NCBI GenBank assembly: GCA_003235555.1
Contig: QJVY01000017.1
Span: 1 to 37,999 of the forward strand
Direction: 5' to 3'
Source: Ignavibacteria bacterium
GTDB taxonomy: Bacteria > Bacteroidota > Ignavibacteria > UBA10030 > SZUA-254
DNA length: 37,999 bases
Shown here: positions 23,780 through 31,841 of the stretch, one piece after another
Layout: the number at the start of each line of letters is the position of its first letter
Numbering within the stretch: the stretch's first letter is position 1
Translations under genes and position numbers: made by a program
The notes under the pieces: model-generated
Database searches by the model: none
What the model was told of the DNA's origin: nothing
What the model saw: the letters and a program-made list of their open reading frames with translations, nothing else

Positions 23780-24805
23780 CTGAAATACGTTCCCCTCTCC
23801 CTGGTATTTCTGACGATCCTTTTCGCCGGTCCTCTCGATGCGCTGCCCCGGTACGCGTATCGCATGCTCGTCTCGTGCCAGAGCTGCCACGTGAACCCGG
23901 CCGGCGGGGGGATGAGGAACATCTACGGTGTGACCTACGGCCAGGAAACCCTCCCGATGAAGGCCCTGCGGGAGGAAACCGGGATCGATAATTTCAGCAC
24001 GCAACTCTCGGAGATCATCGCCGTGGGGGCCGATATGAGAACGCGCGTCATCTATAGGGAGACGGACGGCAACACCTCCTTCATCCAGACGCAGGGGGAC
24101 CTCTACGTTTACGCCCGGCTGAACAGGCTGCTCGGCGTGTACCTGGACAAGGGGATGAACGGGGGGACGGAGGTGTTCGGGATCTTCCGGGTCCTCCCGG
24201 CGAAGGGATATCTGAAAGTCGGACGGTTCACCCCGGCGTACGGCATCAGGCTGGAAGACCGCAACAACCGGGCCGAGGATACGGGATTCGAGGTCGGTGT
24301 CGCCCCCGGTAATTTCACGGCGAGCGCGGGGGTCTTCAACGGAGGGGGGCAGAACGCGGGGAAGGTGTTCGCCGCCCGGTCGGACGTCCGGGTCGAGCTC
24401 GCTGGGGTTCAGGCGTCCGTCGGCGGTTCATACCTGCACCGGCCCTCGGATGCTTTCGACGTCAGGTCGTTCGGCGTCTTCGGCGGTGTCGATTACTCCG
24501 GGGTGACCGTTTTCGGAGAGGTCGACTTCCGGAGGGACGAGACCGAAGCGGGGATCCGGGACGGCGTCGGGTCCTTCGTCGAAGCCGATGTCCTCGTCAC
24601 TCCCGGCGTGGACATCAAGTTCGTCTACGAATACCGGGACCCGGACGTGGACATCAAGTCCGGAAGTTTCTCGTTGTACACGATCGGCCTCGAATGGTTT
24701 CCCGTCGCGGGCCTCGAGGTCAGGCCTTTGTACCTGATCAGCACTCAGGAGCCGGACGGTGGCGCCGGCAATGAATTGCACCTTCTCTTCCATTTCTACC
24801 TCTGA
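23780..24805 (+). CDS. Cyc2-like fused monoheme cytochrome / outer-membrane porin
   Basis: I place the start at CTG 23780: GAGGAA lies 6 bases upstream and the product then begins with a clean signal peptide (KYVPLSLVFLTILFAGPLDA). A TTG at 23762 is in frame but has no ribosome site. The mature protein begins almost at once with a single c-type heme site, CQSCH (33-37), in VSCQSCHVNPAGGGMRNIYG. The remaining ~290 residues alternate like a 14-16-strand beta-barrel (DLYVYARLNRLLGVYLDKG, GYLKVGRFTPAYGI, DIKFVYEYRDPD) and end in an aromatic-rich strand (ELHLLFHFYL). One heme fused to a porin is the design of Cyc2, the outer-membrane Fe(II) oxidase. This protein, at 341 residues, is shorter, and its loop NPAGGG differs, so it is at most a relative or analogue. 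First gene of an operon with two monoheme proteins. Confidence 0.8.
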   Translation: MKYVPLSLVFLTILFAGPLDALPRYAYRMLVSCQSCHVNPAGGGMRNIYGVTYGQETLPMKALREETGIDNFSTQLSEIIAVGADMRTRVIYRETDGNTSFIQTQGDLYVYARLNRLLGVYLDKGMNGGTEVFGIFRVLPAKGYLKVGRFTPAYGIRLEDRNNRAEDTGFEVGVAPGNFTASAGVFNGGGQNAGKVFAARSDVRVELAGVQASVGGSYLHRPSDAFDVRSFGVFGGVDYSGVTVFGEVDFRRDETEAGIRDGVGSFVEADVLVTPGVDIKFVYEYRDPDVDIKSGSFSLYTIGLEWFPVAGLEVRPLYLISTQEPDGGAGNELHLLFHFYL

Positions 24806-25462
24806 ATGAGCAGCCGTCGGATGGTGAAGATCCGCGTTGCGGGGATTGCGGCGCTGCTCGTCTGCCTGCTCCCGGGGTGCGGGGACATGGGGATCGATCC
24901 CCCGGCTGCGAAGGCCCCGGTGATCGCCTCGGTCCTGCCGGACACCGGGACGGCCGGTGACACCGTGCGGATATCGGGATCCGGTTTCGGGGCCGCCCGT
25001 TCGACGGGGATCGTCCGGTTCGGGGGTATCGTCGCCGGGGCGTACGTCGCGTGGAGCGACACGCTGATCGATGTCATCGTCCCCGGGGGCGCGACGACCG
25101 GGGTCGTCACCGTGACGGCGGATGGCGGGACGAGCGGGGGAAAAGCGTTCGTCGTTCCCGGGTCGGCGTCCGTCGTCCGGTCTTTTTCGAACGACGTCCT
25201 GCAGCTCTTCAACCGGTTCGGCTGCACCGGATGTCACGGGGGGAACGGCGGGCTGGTCGTCGGCACCCGGGCGCAGTTACTCTCCGGCGGCGACCACGGT
25301 CCGGCGGTCGTTCCGGGGAACTCCGGGGGAAGCCTGCTCGTTCAGAAATTGTCGTTGAATCCGCCCTTCGGGAGCCGGATGCCGCTCGGGGGTCCGTACC
25401 TTCCGGACAGCAGCGTCCGGGTCATCGCGGAGTGGATCGACCAGGGTGCGCTCGATAACTAG
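24806..25462 (+). CDS. IPT/TIG-domain monoheme cytochrome lipoprotein
   Basis: The 218-residue product has a lipobox (LLPGC, Cys25), an IPT/TIG immunoglobulin-like domain at about 37-117 (APVIASVLPDTGTAGDTVRI), then a planctomycete-type cytochrome module. The heme site is CTGCH (140-144), the probable distal ligand is Met192 in RMPLGG, and the module ends EWIDQGALDN. The ATG touches the TGA of the heme-porin gene, so translation is coupled. A second ATG at 24821 would also leave the signal intact. The module is a close paralogue of the next gene (shared AVVPGN, LLVQKL, PPFG, MPL). Likely shuttles electrons to or from the heme-porin in the periplasm or at the surface. Confidence 0.85.
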   Translation: MSSRRMVKIRVAGIAALLVCLLPGCGDMGIDPPAAKAPVIASVLPDTGTAGDTVRISGSGFGAARSTGIVRFGGIVAGAYVAWSDTLIDVIVPGGATTGVVTVTADGGTSGGKAFVVPGSASVVRSFSNDVLQLFNRFGCTGCHGGNGGLVVGTRAQLLSGGDHGPAVVPGNSGGSLLVQKLSLNPPFGSRMPLGGPYLPDSSVRVIAEWIDQGALDN

Positions 25463-25467
25463 TCTTT

Positions 25468-25935
25468 GTGAAAAACACCGTGAAATATTCCATGGGAGCA
25501 CGATCACGTGTCATCGCCCTCGCCCTTCTCCTTTCGGTCGGCGTGCCGTCCGTCGGGGGGCAGGTGAAGGGGGGGAAGACGAAACAGGGGAAAGGTGATC
25601 CGGGCGCAGTCCGTCCGTCCGCCGCCGATACGTCCCTCCCGTCGTTTAAAAATGACGTTTTTCCGATTCTTAAAATCCATTGCCTCCCCTGTCATTCCGA
25701 GGAGCAGATGAATCCCAGTGAACTCTACCTCGAATCATATGAAGGGTTGATGAACGGCGGGAAACACGGAAAGGCCGTCGTCCCGGGAAATGCCGACTCG
25801 AGCCTCCTCGTGCAGAAGCTCCGGGAACCGCCCCCGTTCGGCGACCTCATGCCCCTGAAGAGCAAGAACCCGCTCTCTCCCGATTCGATCAGGATTCTCG
25901 GGGATTGGATCGCCGGCGGTGCAAAGGACAACTGA
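25468..25935 (+). CDS. Secreted monoheme cytochrome (planctomycete-type module)
   Basis: The 155-residue product has a signal peptide (about residues 12-32, RSRVIALALLLSVGVPSVGG) and a basic linker (KGGKTKQGKGD). One heme site is present, CLPCH (72-76), with Met128 (LMPLKS) as probable distal ligand and the typical ending LGDWIAGGAKDN. It starts at GTG 25468, 5 bases after the preceding stop; an ATG at 25492 is an alternative, and neither has a clear ribosome site. It shares GGxHG, AVVPGN, SSLLVQKL and PPFG with the preceding protein, so the two arose by duplication. It has no lipobox and should be a soluble carrier. Last gene of the heme-porin operon. Confidence 0.85.
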   Translation: MKNTVKYSMGARSRVIALALLLSVGVPSVGGQVKGGKTKQGKGDPGAVRPSAADTSLPSFKNDVFPILKIHCLPCHSEEQMNPSELYLESYEGLMNGGKHGKAVVPGNADSSLLVQKLREPPPFGDLMPLKSKNPLSPDSIRILGDWIAGGAKDN

Positions 25936-25960
25936 ACGTCGTTCCGCGGGGGAGGGGGAC

Positions 25961-25994
25961 AAAAAAAGGGTAGCCGTGAAAATCACGGCTACCC
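25961..25994 (-). terminator. Strong intrinsic terminator of the Asp-box gene
   Basis: GGGTAGCCGTGA-AAA-TCACGGCTACCC is a perfect 12-bp stem with a 3-base loop. On the minus strand it is followed by seven Ts, so it ends the leftward transcript about 40 bases after the Asp-box gene stop. It may also slow transcription from the converging cytochrome operon. Confidence 0.92.
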
Positions 25995-26032
25995 GGTGAG
26001 TTCAGGTCCGGCGGGGGTTCCGCGCCGGATCC

Positions 26033-29000
26033 TTAATTTGGTTTATCGGATTTTTCCCACTCCGGCCGTGTCAGCACCTTGATGGCGTCGAGGTTTTTCT
26101 TCGCCAGCTCCGCGCTGATGCCCGGCAACTCCTTCGCCGCCCACGCCTCGAACTCCCCGGAGACGTCGGTGAGTTCCTTCCCGAGCGAGACGGTCCTGTC
26201 CTGCTGCATCTGCGACGGGCGACCCGCGTAGCCGTTGACGCTGCCGTAGAGTTCGGCCAGGTATTCCCTCAACCGTTCCTCGCCGGTGATCATTCCCCCC
26301 TCCTTGGTGGCGACGATCTTCTTCCGGATGGCGTCCGCCTGTTCGGAGGCGGCCTCGAGCCTCGCGACGAGCGGGTCGCCGGCGGGGAGTTTACCCTTCA
26401 GTTCGGAGAGCGCCGCCCGTACGTGGTTGACGCGGTCGACGGTGAACGTCATGTCGCCCAGCATACCGTGCAGCTTCATCGCCAGGTCGAACTGGGCCTG
26501 CCGGTCCGCGGGAGTCGCCGTCGATCTGGGATCCGGGAGAACGTCCAGCGTGGTCGTATAGACGTTTTTGTCCTTGGTCATTTTGACGGTGTATGTGCCC
26601 GGCAGGACCCGGGGCCCGGTGGCCGCGCCGAAGGCCGCGGTGGCGGCGGTGGGCACCTTCGGGGCCTTCAACCGCATCCCCCAGGTGGCCCGGTTCATCC
26701 CGCGGCGTTTACTGCTGGGGATGACGCCCATGGAATTCCCCGCCGCGTCGAAGATTTCGATCTTGAGGTCGCCGAAAATGTGCCGTTTCTTCTGGTAGTA
26801 GGTGATCACGGCGTCGTCCGTCGGGTTGGGTCCGCTGAACATCGCGTCGCCTTCCGCCCAGCCGCCCCAGGACTCGATGCGCTGCACCGTGGGCCGCCCG
26901 GGGATGAAGACCGCTTCGGAACCGAGGGCCCCGGCCGTGAGTTTTCTCAGCGGGCTGATATCGTCGATGATCCAGATGCCGCGGCCGTGCGTGGCCACCA
27001 CCAGGTCATGGTCCCGCGGGTGGACAACCAGGTCGTGCACCGGGACCTGGGGGAAGTTGCCCCCCTTGTAACGCGCCCACCGCGCGCCGCCGTCTATCGA
27101 CATCCACAGCCCGAACTCCGTTCCCGCGTAGAGGAGGTCCTTGCTCACGATGTCTTCCTTGATGACGTGCGCGAAACCCCGCATCGGTGTCTCTTTGTCC
27201 AGGAGCGAGGTCCAGGTTTTTCCGTAATCGGTCGTCCGGTAGAGGTAGGGTTTCATGTCGCCGAAGGTGTGCATGTCGAAACTGGCGTATGCGGTCCCCT
27301 CGCTGAAATGGCCGGCGTCGATATTCGAGACCCAGGCGTTCTTCGGCAGGCCCCCGATGTTCCCCACGACGTTGGTCCAGCTCTTCCCGCCGTCGCGGGT
27401 GATCTGGACGTTCCCGTCGTCTGTCCCCACCCAGATGATCTCACCGTTGAGCGGCGATTCGCAGATCGAGTAGATGCTGGTGTGCATCTCGGCGGCCGAG
27501 TTGTCCACGGTGATGCCTCCGGTCTCCTCCTGCTTCTGTTTTTCGGGGTCGTTGGTCGTCAGGTCGGGGGAGATCCGGTCCCAGGTCTGGCCCTGGTCGG
27601 AGGAACGGAATAAAAACTGCGCGCCGATGTAGATCGTGCCCTTTTTGTTGGCGCTCATGTGGATCGGCGTGTTCCAGTGGAAACGCAGCTTGCCCTCGTT
27701 GTAGCCGGGCAGCGGTTTGATGTCCCGGACCTCGTGCGTTTTCCTGTTCACCCGTCCGACGTACCCCCCCTGCGCCTCGGCGTAGAGGTAATCGTTGTCC
27801 GTCGGGTCGGCGAACATCCAGAACCCGTCCCCGCCGTACATGTTTTCCCACGTGCTGTTGGCGATGCCGCCGGGGTACTGCGACGGCCCGACCCAGGAGC
27901 TGTTGTCCTGGAGGCCGCCGTAGACGTTGTAGGGGACATCCATGTCCGTACTGACGTGGTAATACTGCGAGATGGGGAGGTTCAGCGCCATCACCCACCC
28001 GTTTCCGGCGTCGTACGAATAGTACAGCCCGCCGTCGGTGCCGGTCATGATGTGGTCGGAATTCCTCGGGTCGACCCAGACGTCGTGGAAATCGCCGTGC
28101 GCCCCGCCGGAGATCCCGCTGAAGGATTTGCCCCCGTCGTTGCTCACGATCAACGGTCCGTTCGGTTTGTAGATCTTGTTTTCGTCGTTCGGGTCCACGA
28201 TGAGGTTCGCGAAATAGAAGGGCCGCCACACCATTCCCTGGCTCCTGTCGAGCGCGGTCCACGTCGCTCCGCCGTCATCGGACCGGTAGAGGCCGTTCTT
28301 CGGCGGTTCCGCCTCGATGAATGCATAGACGACCATCGGGTTCGATGGAGCGACGGTCACCGCGATCCGTCCCCACGGCTTCGTCGGGAGGCCCTTCGCA
28401 GTCTGGTCGGTCAGTTCGGTCCAGCTCCCGCCCCCGTCGGTGGTCTTGTAGAGCCCGCTCGCGCTCGGCGCGTCCGGCCCCTCTCCCCCGGAGCGGAATG
28501 TCCAGCCCTTCCGTCGGAAGTCCCACATGCCCGCGTACAGGACCTTCGGGTTCTTCGGGTCCATGGAGATCATCGAACTGCCGGTGGAGGGGTTGGCCCC
28601 GGCGAGGATCTTCTTCCAGGTCGTCCCGCCGTCGGTGGTCTTGTAGACGCCGCGGTCGTCGCTGTCGCTCCAGAGTTTCCCCGGGACGGCGACGTAGACC
28701 ATGTTGTGATCGGTCGGGTCCACGATGATCTTCACGATCCTTTCGGATTCGGGGAGTCCCATGTTGGTCCAGGTCTCCCCGGCGTCGGTCGATTTGTAGA
28801 TGCCGTCGCCGATGGAAACCGTATTGCGGGTCCACGCCTCGCCGCTCCCGACCCAGACGATGTTCGGGTCCGTCGGGTCGATGGTGACCGCCCCGGTGGA
28901 CTGGACCGGCTGTTTGTCGAACATCGGCTTGAAGGTCGTCCCGCCGTTGGAGGACTTCCAGACTCCCCCGGTCGCGGCGGCGACGTAGATCGTCAGGCGG

Positions 29001-29197
29001 TTGCCCTCGTGGACCGCGTCGATCGCGGATATGCGGCCGCTCATCACCGCCGGGCCGATGTTCCTGGCGCCCAGTCCCGAGATCGTTTCGGAATCGAACC
29101 GGACCGGGCCGGTTTTCTGCTGTGGGAACGCGACGGCCGCCGTCAGGATGAGCGCGGCCGCCACGATGACGTTCCGTGTGAATGAGAATGTTTTCAT
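26033..29197 (-). CDS. Asp-box (BNR/sortilin-like) repeat beta-propeller protein
   Basis: About 1054 residues from ATG 29197, which gives a clean signal peptide (KTFSFTRNVIVAAALILTAA) and has AAGGGA upstream. An ATG at 29236 with GGAGGGG upstream would add 13 residues and cannot be excluded. At least ten Asp-box motifs are visible (KSSNGGTTF, KSTDAGETW, KTTDGGTTW, KTTDGGGSW, RSDDGGATW, RSSDQGQTW, ITRDGGKSW, RTTDYGKTW, MSIDGGARW), building two propellers of the VPS10/sortilin type. A beta domain (LKIEIFDAAGNSMG) and a helical C-terminal region follow. Such proteins are widely labelled glycosyl hydrolase, but no catalytic residues support that. The secreted product probably binds or processes an extracellular polymer or peptide. 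Co-transcribed with the LolA-like gene upstream. Confidence 0.85.
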   Translation of the reverse strand: MKTFSFTRNVIVAAALILTAAVAFPQQKTGPVRFDSETISGLGARNIGPAVMSGRISAIDAVHEGNRLTIYVAAATGGVWKSSNGGTTFKPMFDKQPVQSTGAVTIDPTDPNIVWVGSGEAWTRNTVSIGDGIYKSTDAGETWTNMGLPESERIVKIIVDPTDHNMVYVAVPGKLWSDSDDRGVYKTTDGGTTWKKILAGANPSTGSSMISMDPKNPKVLYAGMWDFRRKGWTFRSGGEGPDAPSASGLYKTTDGGGSWTELTDQTAKGLPTKPWGRIAVTVAPSNPMVVYAFIEAEPPKNGLYRSDDGGATWTALDRSQGMVWRPFYFANLIVDPNDENKIYKPNGPLIVSNDGGKSFSGISGGAHGDFHDVWVDPRNSDHIMTGTDGGLYYSYDAGNGWVMALNLPISQYYHVSTDMDVPYNVYGGLQDNSSWVGPSQYPGGIANSTWENMYGGDGFWMFADPTDNDYLYAEAQGGYVGRVNRKTHEVRDIKPLPGYNEGKLRFHWNTPIHMSANKKGTIYIGAQFLFRSSDQGQTWDRISPDLTTNDPEKQKQEETGGITVDNSAAEMHTSIYSICESPLNGEIIWVGTDDGNVQITRDGGKSWTNVVGNIGGLPKNAWVSNIDAGHFSEGTAYASFDMHTFGDMKPYLYRTTDYGKTWTSLLDKETPMRGFAHVIKEDIVSKDLLYAGTEFGLWMSIDGGARWARYKGGNFPQVPVHDLVVHPRDHDLVVATHGRGIWIIDDISPLRKLTAGALGSEAVFIPGRPTVQRIESWGGWAEGDAMFSGPNPTDDAVITYYQKKRHIFGDLKIEIFDAAGNSMGVIPSSKRRGMNRATWGMRLKAPKVPTAATAAFGAATGPRVLPGTYTVKMTKDKNVYTTTLDVLPDPRSTATPADRQAQFDLAMKLHGMLGDMTFTVDRVNHVRAALSELKGKLPAGDPLVARLEAASEQADAIRKKIVATKEGGMITGEERLREYLAELYGSVNGYAGRPSQMQQDRTVSLGKELTDVSGEFEAWAAKELPGISAELAKKNLDAIKVLTRPEWEKSDKPN

Positions 29198-29251
29198 CTG
29201 TGCGAATCCCTTAAAATGGATGTCAGAGTTGGTCATGGGTGCCCCTCCGCG

Positions 29252-29998
29252 TCACTTCCCGTCCGCCTGCGGGGCGGCGGCCGGTTTGCGGAACCGTGAA
29301 TCGTCGATCGGAATGTTCGCCTCGATCGTCTCGTAATTGATTTTCTGCTTGAACTGGCTCCCCTTCGAACCGAATTCAATGGAGAAGGGGATGTACCACC
29401 CGTTGACCTCCTTGTAGTCGCCGAGGATGGTCTCGGACTCGCGCTCTGCGCCCCGGACCAGGCGCTTGGTTTCCACCTTGATCGGCACGTAGTAGTCGGT
29501 GTCCATATAATAGTAGTAGACGTCGCCGTTGGGCACGGAAACTTTCAGTTTGATGGCGTCGGTCCCCTCCACCGGTTCCATCCCGACGTACTCCACCGTG
29601 TTCCCCTTGGACGCATAGTTCACCAGGGGGCCGTCGAAGTCGGAGTCCTCGATGATCGACTTCAGTTCGTCCTCGCCCATCTCCTCGGGGTCCTTCTTTC
29701 CGCCCCACGGCTCGATCTTCCAGCCGTTCTTCCCGTCGTAGGCGCTGACGCCGGTCATCCCCTGGATCTGGAATTCGGTCCGTACCATGTTCGGGCGCTT
29801 GTTTTCCTGGACGTAGACGGCTTCGAAACCTCCTCCGCCGATGTATTTGCCCGTCCGTTTCAGCGTGGAGACGGCGGAGATTTTGTCGGCGCCGCCGACG
29901 GTCCTGACGAACTTCGCGATGACGTCGTCGGCCGTCTGCGCCCCGGCCGTGACGGCCCAGAGCGACAGGACGACGAGCTGGATCAGCGTTCTGTGCAT
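29252..29998 (-). CDS. LolA-like outer-membrane lipoprotein-sorting family protein
   Basis: About 248 residues. The ATG at 29998 is chosen because AAAAGGAG lies 6 bases upstream and a signal peptide follows (MHRTLIQLVVLSLWAVTAGA). The frame is open to 30034 but the extra residues are not signal-like. The mature start AQTADDVIAKFVRTVGG, with LKRTGKYIGGG and YDGKNGWKIEPWGG, matches a LolA/LolB-fold family common in Bacteroidota and Ignavibacteria, which binds lipids or lipoproteins in a half-barrel. KINYETIEANIPIDDSRFRK is the usual family ending. It lies 54 bases upstream of the Asp-box gene, and the two probably act together. Confidence 0.8.
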   Translation of the reverse strand: MHRTLIQLVVLSLWAVTAGAQTADDVIAKFVRTVGGADKISAVSTLKRTGKYIGGGGFEAVYVQENKRPNMVRTEFQIQGMTGVSAYDGKNGWKIEPWGGKKDPEEMGEDELKSIIEDSDFDGPLVNYASKGNTVEYVGMEPVEGTDAIKLKVSVPNGDVYYYYMDTDYYVPIKVETKRLVRGAERESETILGDYKEVNGWYIPFSIEFGSKGSQFKQKINYETIEANIPIDDSRFRKPAAAPQADGK

Positions 29999-30035
29999 GG
30001 CATACTCCTTTTCATGTAATTGCGTGTAGGGCATG

Positions 30036-30054
30036 ATGTCCGCTTACAGGACAT
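30036..30054. promoter_or_regulatory. Dyad upstream of the LolA-like gene
   Basis: ATGTCC and GGACAT are perfect 6-bp arms around GCTTACA, about 38 bases before the LolA-like start. The position suits a regulator site in the 5' untranslated region or a short RNA hairpin. Confidence 0.3.
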
Positions 30055-30144
30055 GACGGTTGTGGATGGCTGTGAGTACGGTCGTGGAAAAGAGAATCCC
30101 GGGGTTCCCGCACGGCCGGTGTGACGGCGGGGGAACGCGGGAAC

Positions 30145-30173
30145 AATGTAGCATAAAGTCCCCGGTCGGGCAA
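30145..30173 (-). promoter_or_regulatory. Candidate promoter of the LolA-like / Asp-box operon
   Basis: Read leftward: TTGCCC, 17-base spacer, TACATT. Each hexamer matches the sigma-70 consensus at 4 of 6 positions. It would give a leader of about 140 bases containing the dyad at 30036-30054. Confidence 0.3.
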
Positions 30174-30261
30174 GTCTGTACCCGGCCGGGGGTCGATCTC
30201 CATGATGTACGGACAGGGGCGGGCGGTTGTTGCGGGAAGGATCCGGGGGGTCGGAGCGGAC

Positions 30262-31482
30262 CTACCTGCGAAACCTTCTCTGTCTGCCTGATTTCGCCTG
30301 TTGTCCGCCACGGGAGGTCCCTGACCGACCACCGGTCGAACGCGCCTGGTGGGGGACCTCGGCGAGTTTCGGGAGGTCGGCCGCTTCCACGGTTTTCAGG
30401 TCGATTTTACCGCTGTAATTGAAAAGGATCTGCTTGAAGAACTTCCTCTCGTCCTCGGTCGCCACCAGAGAAATCGCCTCTCCCTTGCGGCCCGCCCGGG
30501 CGGTACGGCCCACGCGGTGCGTGAAGGAATCGACGTCCTTCGGGATTTCATAATTATAGACGTGGGAGACGTCTTCGATGTGCAGCCCCCGCGCGGCCAC
30601 GTCGGTGGCCACCAGGACGCTGAATTTCTTTTCCTTGAACTCCTTCGTGGTCCGGTCCCTCTGCGGCTGGGACATGTCCCCCTGGAGGGCCCGGGACTGG
30701 ACGCCCTGCTGCGTCAGTTTTTTGGCGATCTTCCGCGCGATGTGTTTTCGATTGCAGAAGACGATGGAGAGATCCCGTTCGGATTTCAGTAGATGCAACA
30801 ACAGGGGGAGCTTGACCTCCGGCGTGGTCTGGTAGTAGGTCTGCCGCAGGAATTCCGGTTTGAGCGCCGAGGGGAGTCGGACCTCCTCGGGGTTGTTGAG
30901 GTACTTCTTGCTGATCTGGAGGATTTCTTTTGATATGGTCGCGCTGAAGAGGAGGGTCTGCCGTTCCCTGGGCACCTGCCTCACGATTTTTTCGATGTCC
31001 GGCTGGAAGCCCATGTCGAGCATCCTGTCCGCTTCGTCCAGCACCAGGTGCCTGACCGCGGAGAGGGACATGACGCGCTGCGACAGTAAATCGAGCAGCC
31101 GGCCCGGGGTGGCGACGATGATCTGCGTGCGCTGGAGTTTCTTGATCTGCGGTCCCATCGCGACGCCGCCGTACACCGCCGTGACGGTCAGGCGTTTGCC
31201 GCGTGAATACTTGTCGAACTCGTGCGCGATCTGAACCGCGAGTTCGCGCGTCGGTGCGAGGATGAGGGCGCTGATACCCGCCTTGTCGTCGATCGCCTCG
31301 ATGAGGGGGAGTGCGAAGCTGAGGGTTTTTCCGGAGCCGGTTTCCGCCTGCGCGATGACGTCCTTCCCCGCGAAGACGTGGGGAAGGGAGAGGTCCTGGA
31401 TGGGAGTGGGTGTGATGATGCCGTGTTTTGTCAACAGGGCCAGCGTCGGTTTTCCGACGCCGAGTGATTCAAAAGTGTGCAT
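30262..31482 (-). CDS. DEAD-box ATP-dependent RNA helicase (RhlE-like)
   Basis: The 406-residue product contains all helicase motifs in order: Q motif (PTPIQ, 25-29), Walker A AETGSGKT (46-53), PTREL, TPGR, DEAD (149-152), SAT (180-182), then in the second RecA lobe ATDVAARGLHI and HRVGRTARAG. A basic Gly/Arg tail (TGGRSGTSRGG to the end) is typical of RNA-binding extensions in the RhlE group. These enzymes remodel RNA in ribosome assembly and mRNA decay, often induced in the cold. No Shine-Dalgarno precedes the ATG at 31482. It is monocistronic on the evidence here. Confidence 0.95.
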   Translation of the reverse strand: MHTFESLGVGKPTLALLTKHGIITPTPIQDLSLPHVFAGKDVIAQAETGSGKTLSFALPLIEAIDDKAGISALILAPTRELAVQIAHEFDKYSRGKRLTVTAVYGGVAMGPQIKKLQRTQIIVATPGRLLDLLSQRVMSLSAVRHLVLDEADRMLDMGFQPDIEKIVRQVPRERQTLLFSATISKEILQISKKYLNNPEEVRLPSALKPEFLRQTYYQTTPEVKLPLLLHLLKSERDLSIVFCNRKHIARKIAKKLTQQGVQSRALQGDMSQPQRDRTTKEFKEKKFSVLVATDVAARGLHIEDVSHVYNYEIPKDVDSFTHRVGRTARAGRKGEAISLVATEDERKFFKQILFNYSGKIDLKTVEAADLPKLAEVPHQARSTGGRSGTSRGGQQAKSGRQRRFRR

Positions 31483-31770
31483 AAGGGTAGAAAATGAATG
31501 AAAAATGTGGTTTTCCGCCGGATTGGATCTGTCGGCCGGAAGCCGCAGAAGGGTACGAAGGATGAGTGAAGATAACGAAAGGGGGGACCAACTCCTAATT
31601 GTAGCCCGCGAGTCACAATCGGGCGCACGTCGCTGTCACACCGACGGGACATCGCTCCGTCGAATTTCCGTCGCGTTGGAATCTTTGTCGGCGGAGTCCA
31701 ACGGGTGTCACACGCGGGCGGCGTCCGCGCTCTCCGGTTGCAAAAGAAATAAATATTTTCACAGAAACTC
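31483..31770. other. Divergent intergenic region, helicase / cupredoxin gene
   Basis: No protein-like frame is seen. The right end is AT-rich (AAATAAATATTTTCACAG) just upstream of the cupredoxin promoter and may act as an UP-like element. A long untranslated leader for the helicase, common for cold-induced helicases, could lie here but cannot be shown. Confidence 0.4.
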
Positions 31771-31799
31771 TTGACACTCACGCGACCGCGTGATACCTT
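31771..31799 (+). promoter_or_regulatory. Promoter of the triple-cupredoxin gene
   Basis: A consensus -35 TTGACA (31771-31776), a 17-base spacer, then TACCTT as a weak -10. A strong -35 with a poor -10 often goes with an activator. Transcription would start near 31806, which rules out the in-frame ATG at 31803 and supports the one at 31842. Confidence 0.55.
31778..31793. promoter_or_regulatory. Perfect dyad inside the promoter spacer (operator candidate)
   Basis: TCACGCG-AC-CGCGTGA, 7-bp perfect arms, fills the spacer between the -35 and -10. This is where MerR-type activators and several repressors bind. With a copper-site gene downstream, a metal- or redox-responsive regulator is plausible but unproven; no such regulator gene is in the window. 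Confidence 0.45.
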
Positions 31800-31841
31800 C
31801 CAATGGTCATCCTTCGTCGTTCACATCAGAGGCGCTCCGTC

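Noticed and set aside
27659-29185. 508-codon plus-strand frame opposite the Asp-box gene
   Set aside because: The opposite strand has about ten Asp-boxes in one frame. This frame is Arg/Val/Asp-rich with no recognisable domain.
26033-29197. Glycosyl hydrolase or sialidase function for the Asp-box protein
   Set aside because: Asp-boxes are structural. The sialidase arginine triad and FRIP motif are not visible, so no catalytic call is made.
31505-31774. 89-codon plus-strand frame before the cupredoxin gene
   Set aside because: It has no ribosome site, no hydrophobic or domain pattern, and ends in the promoter region; most likely chance.
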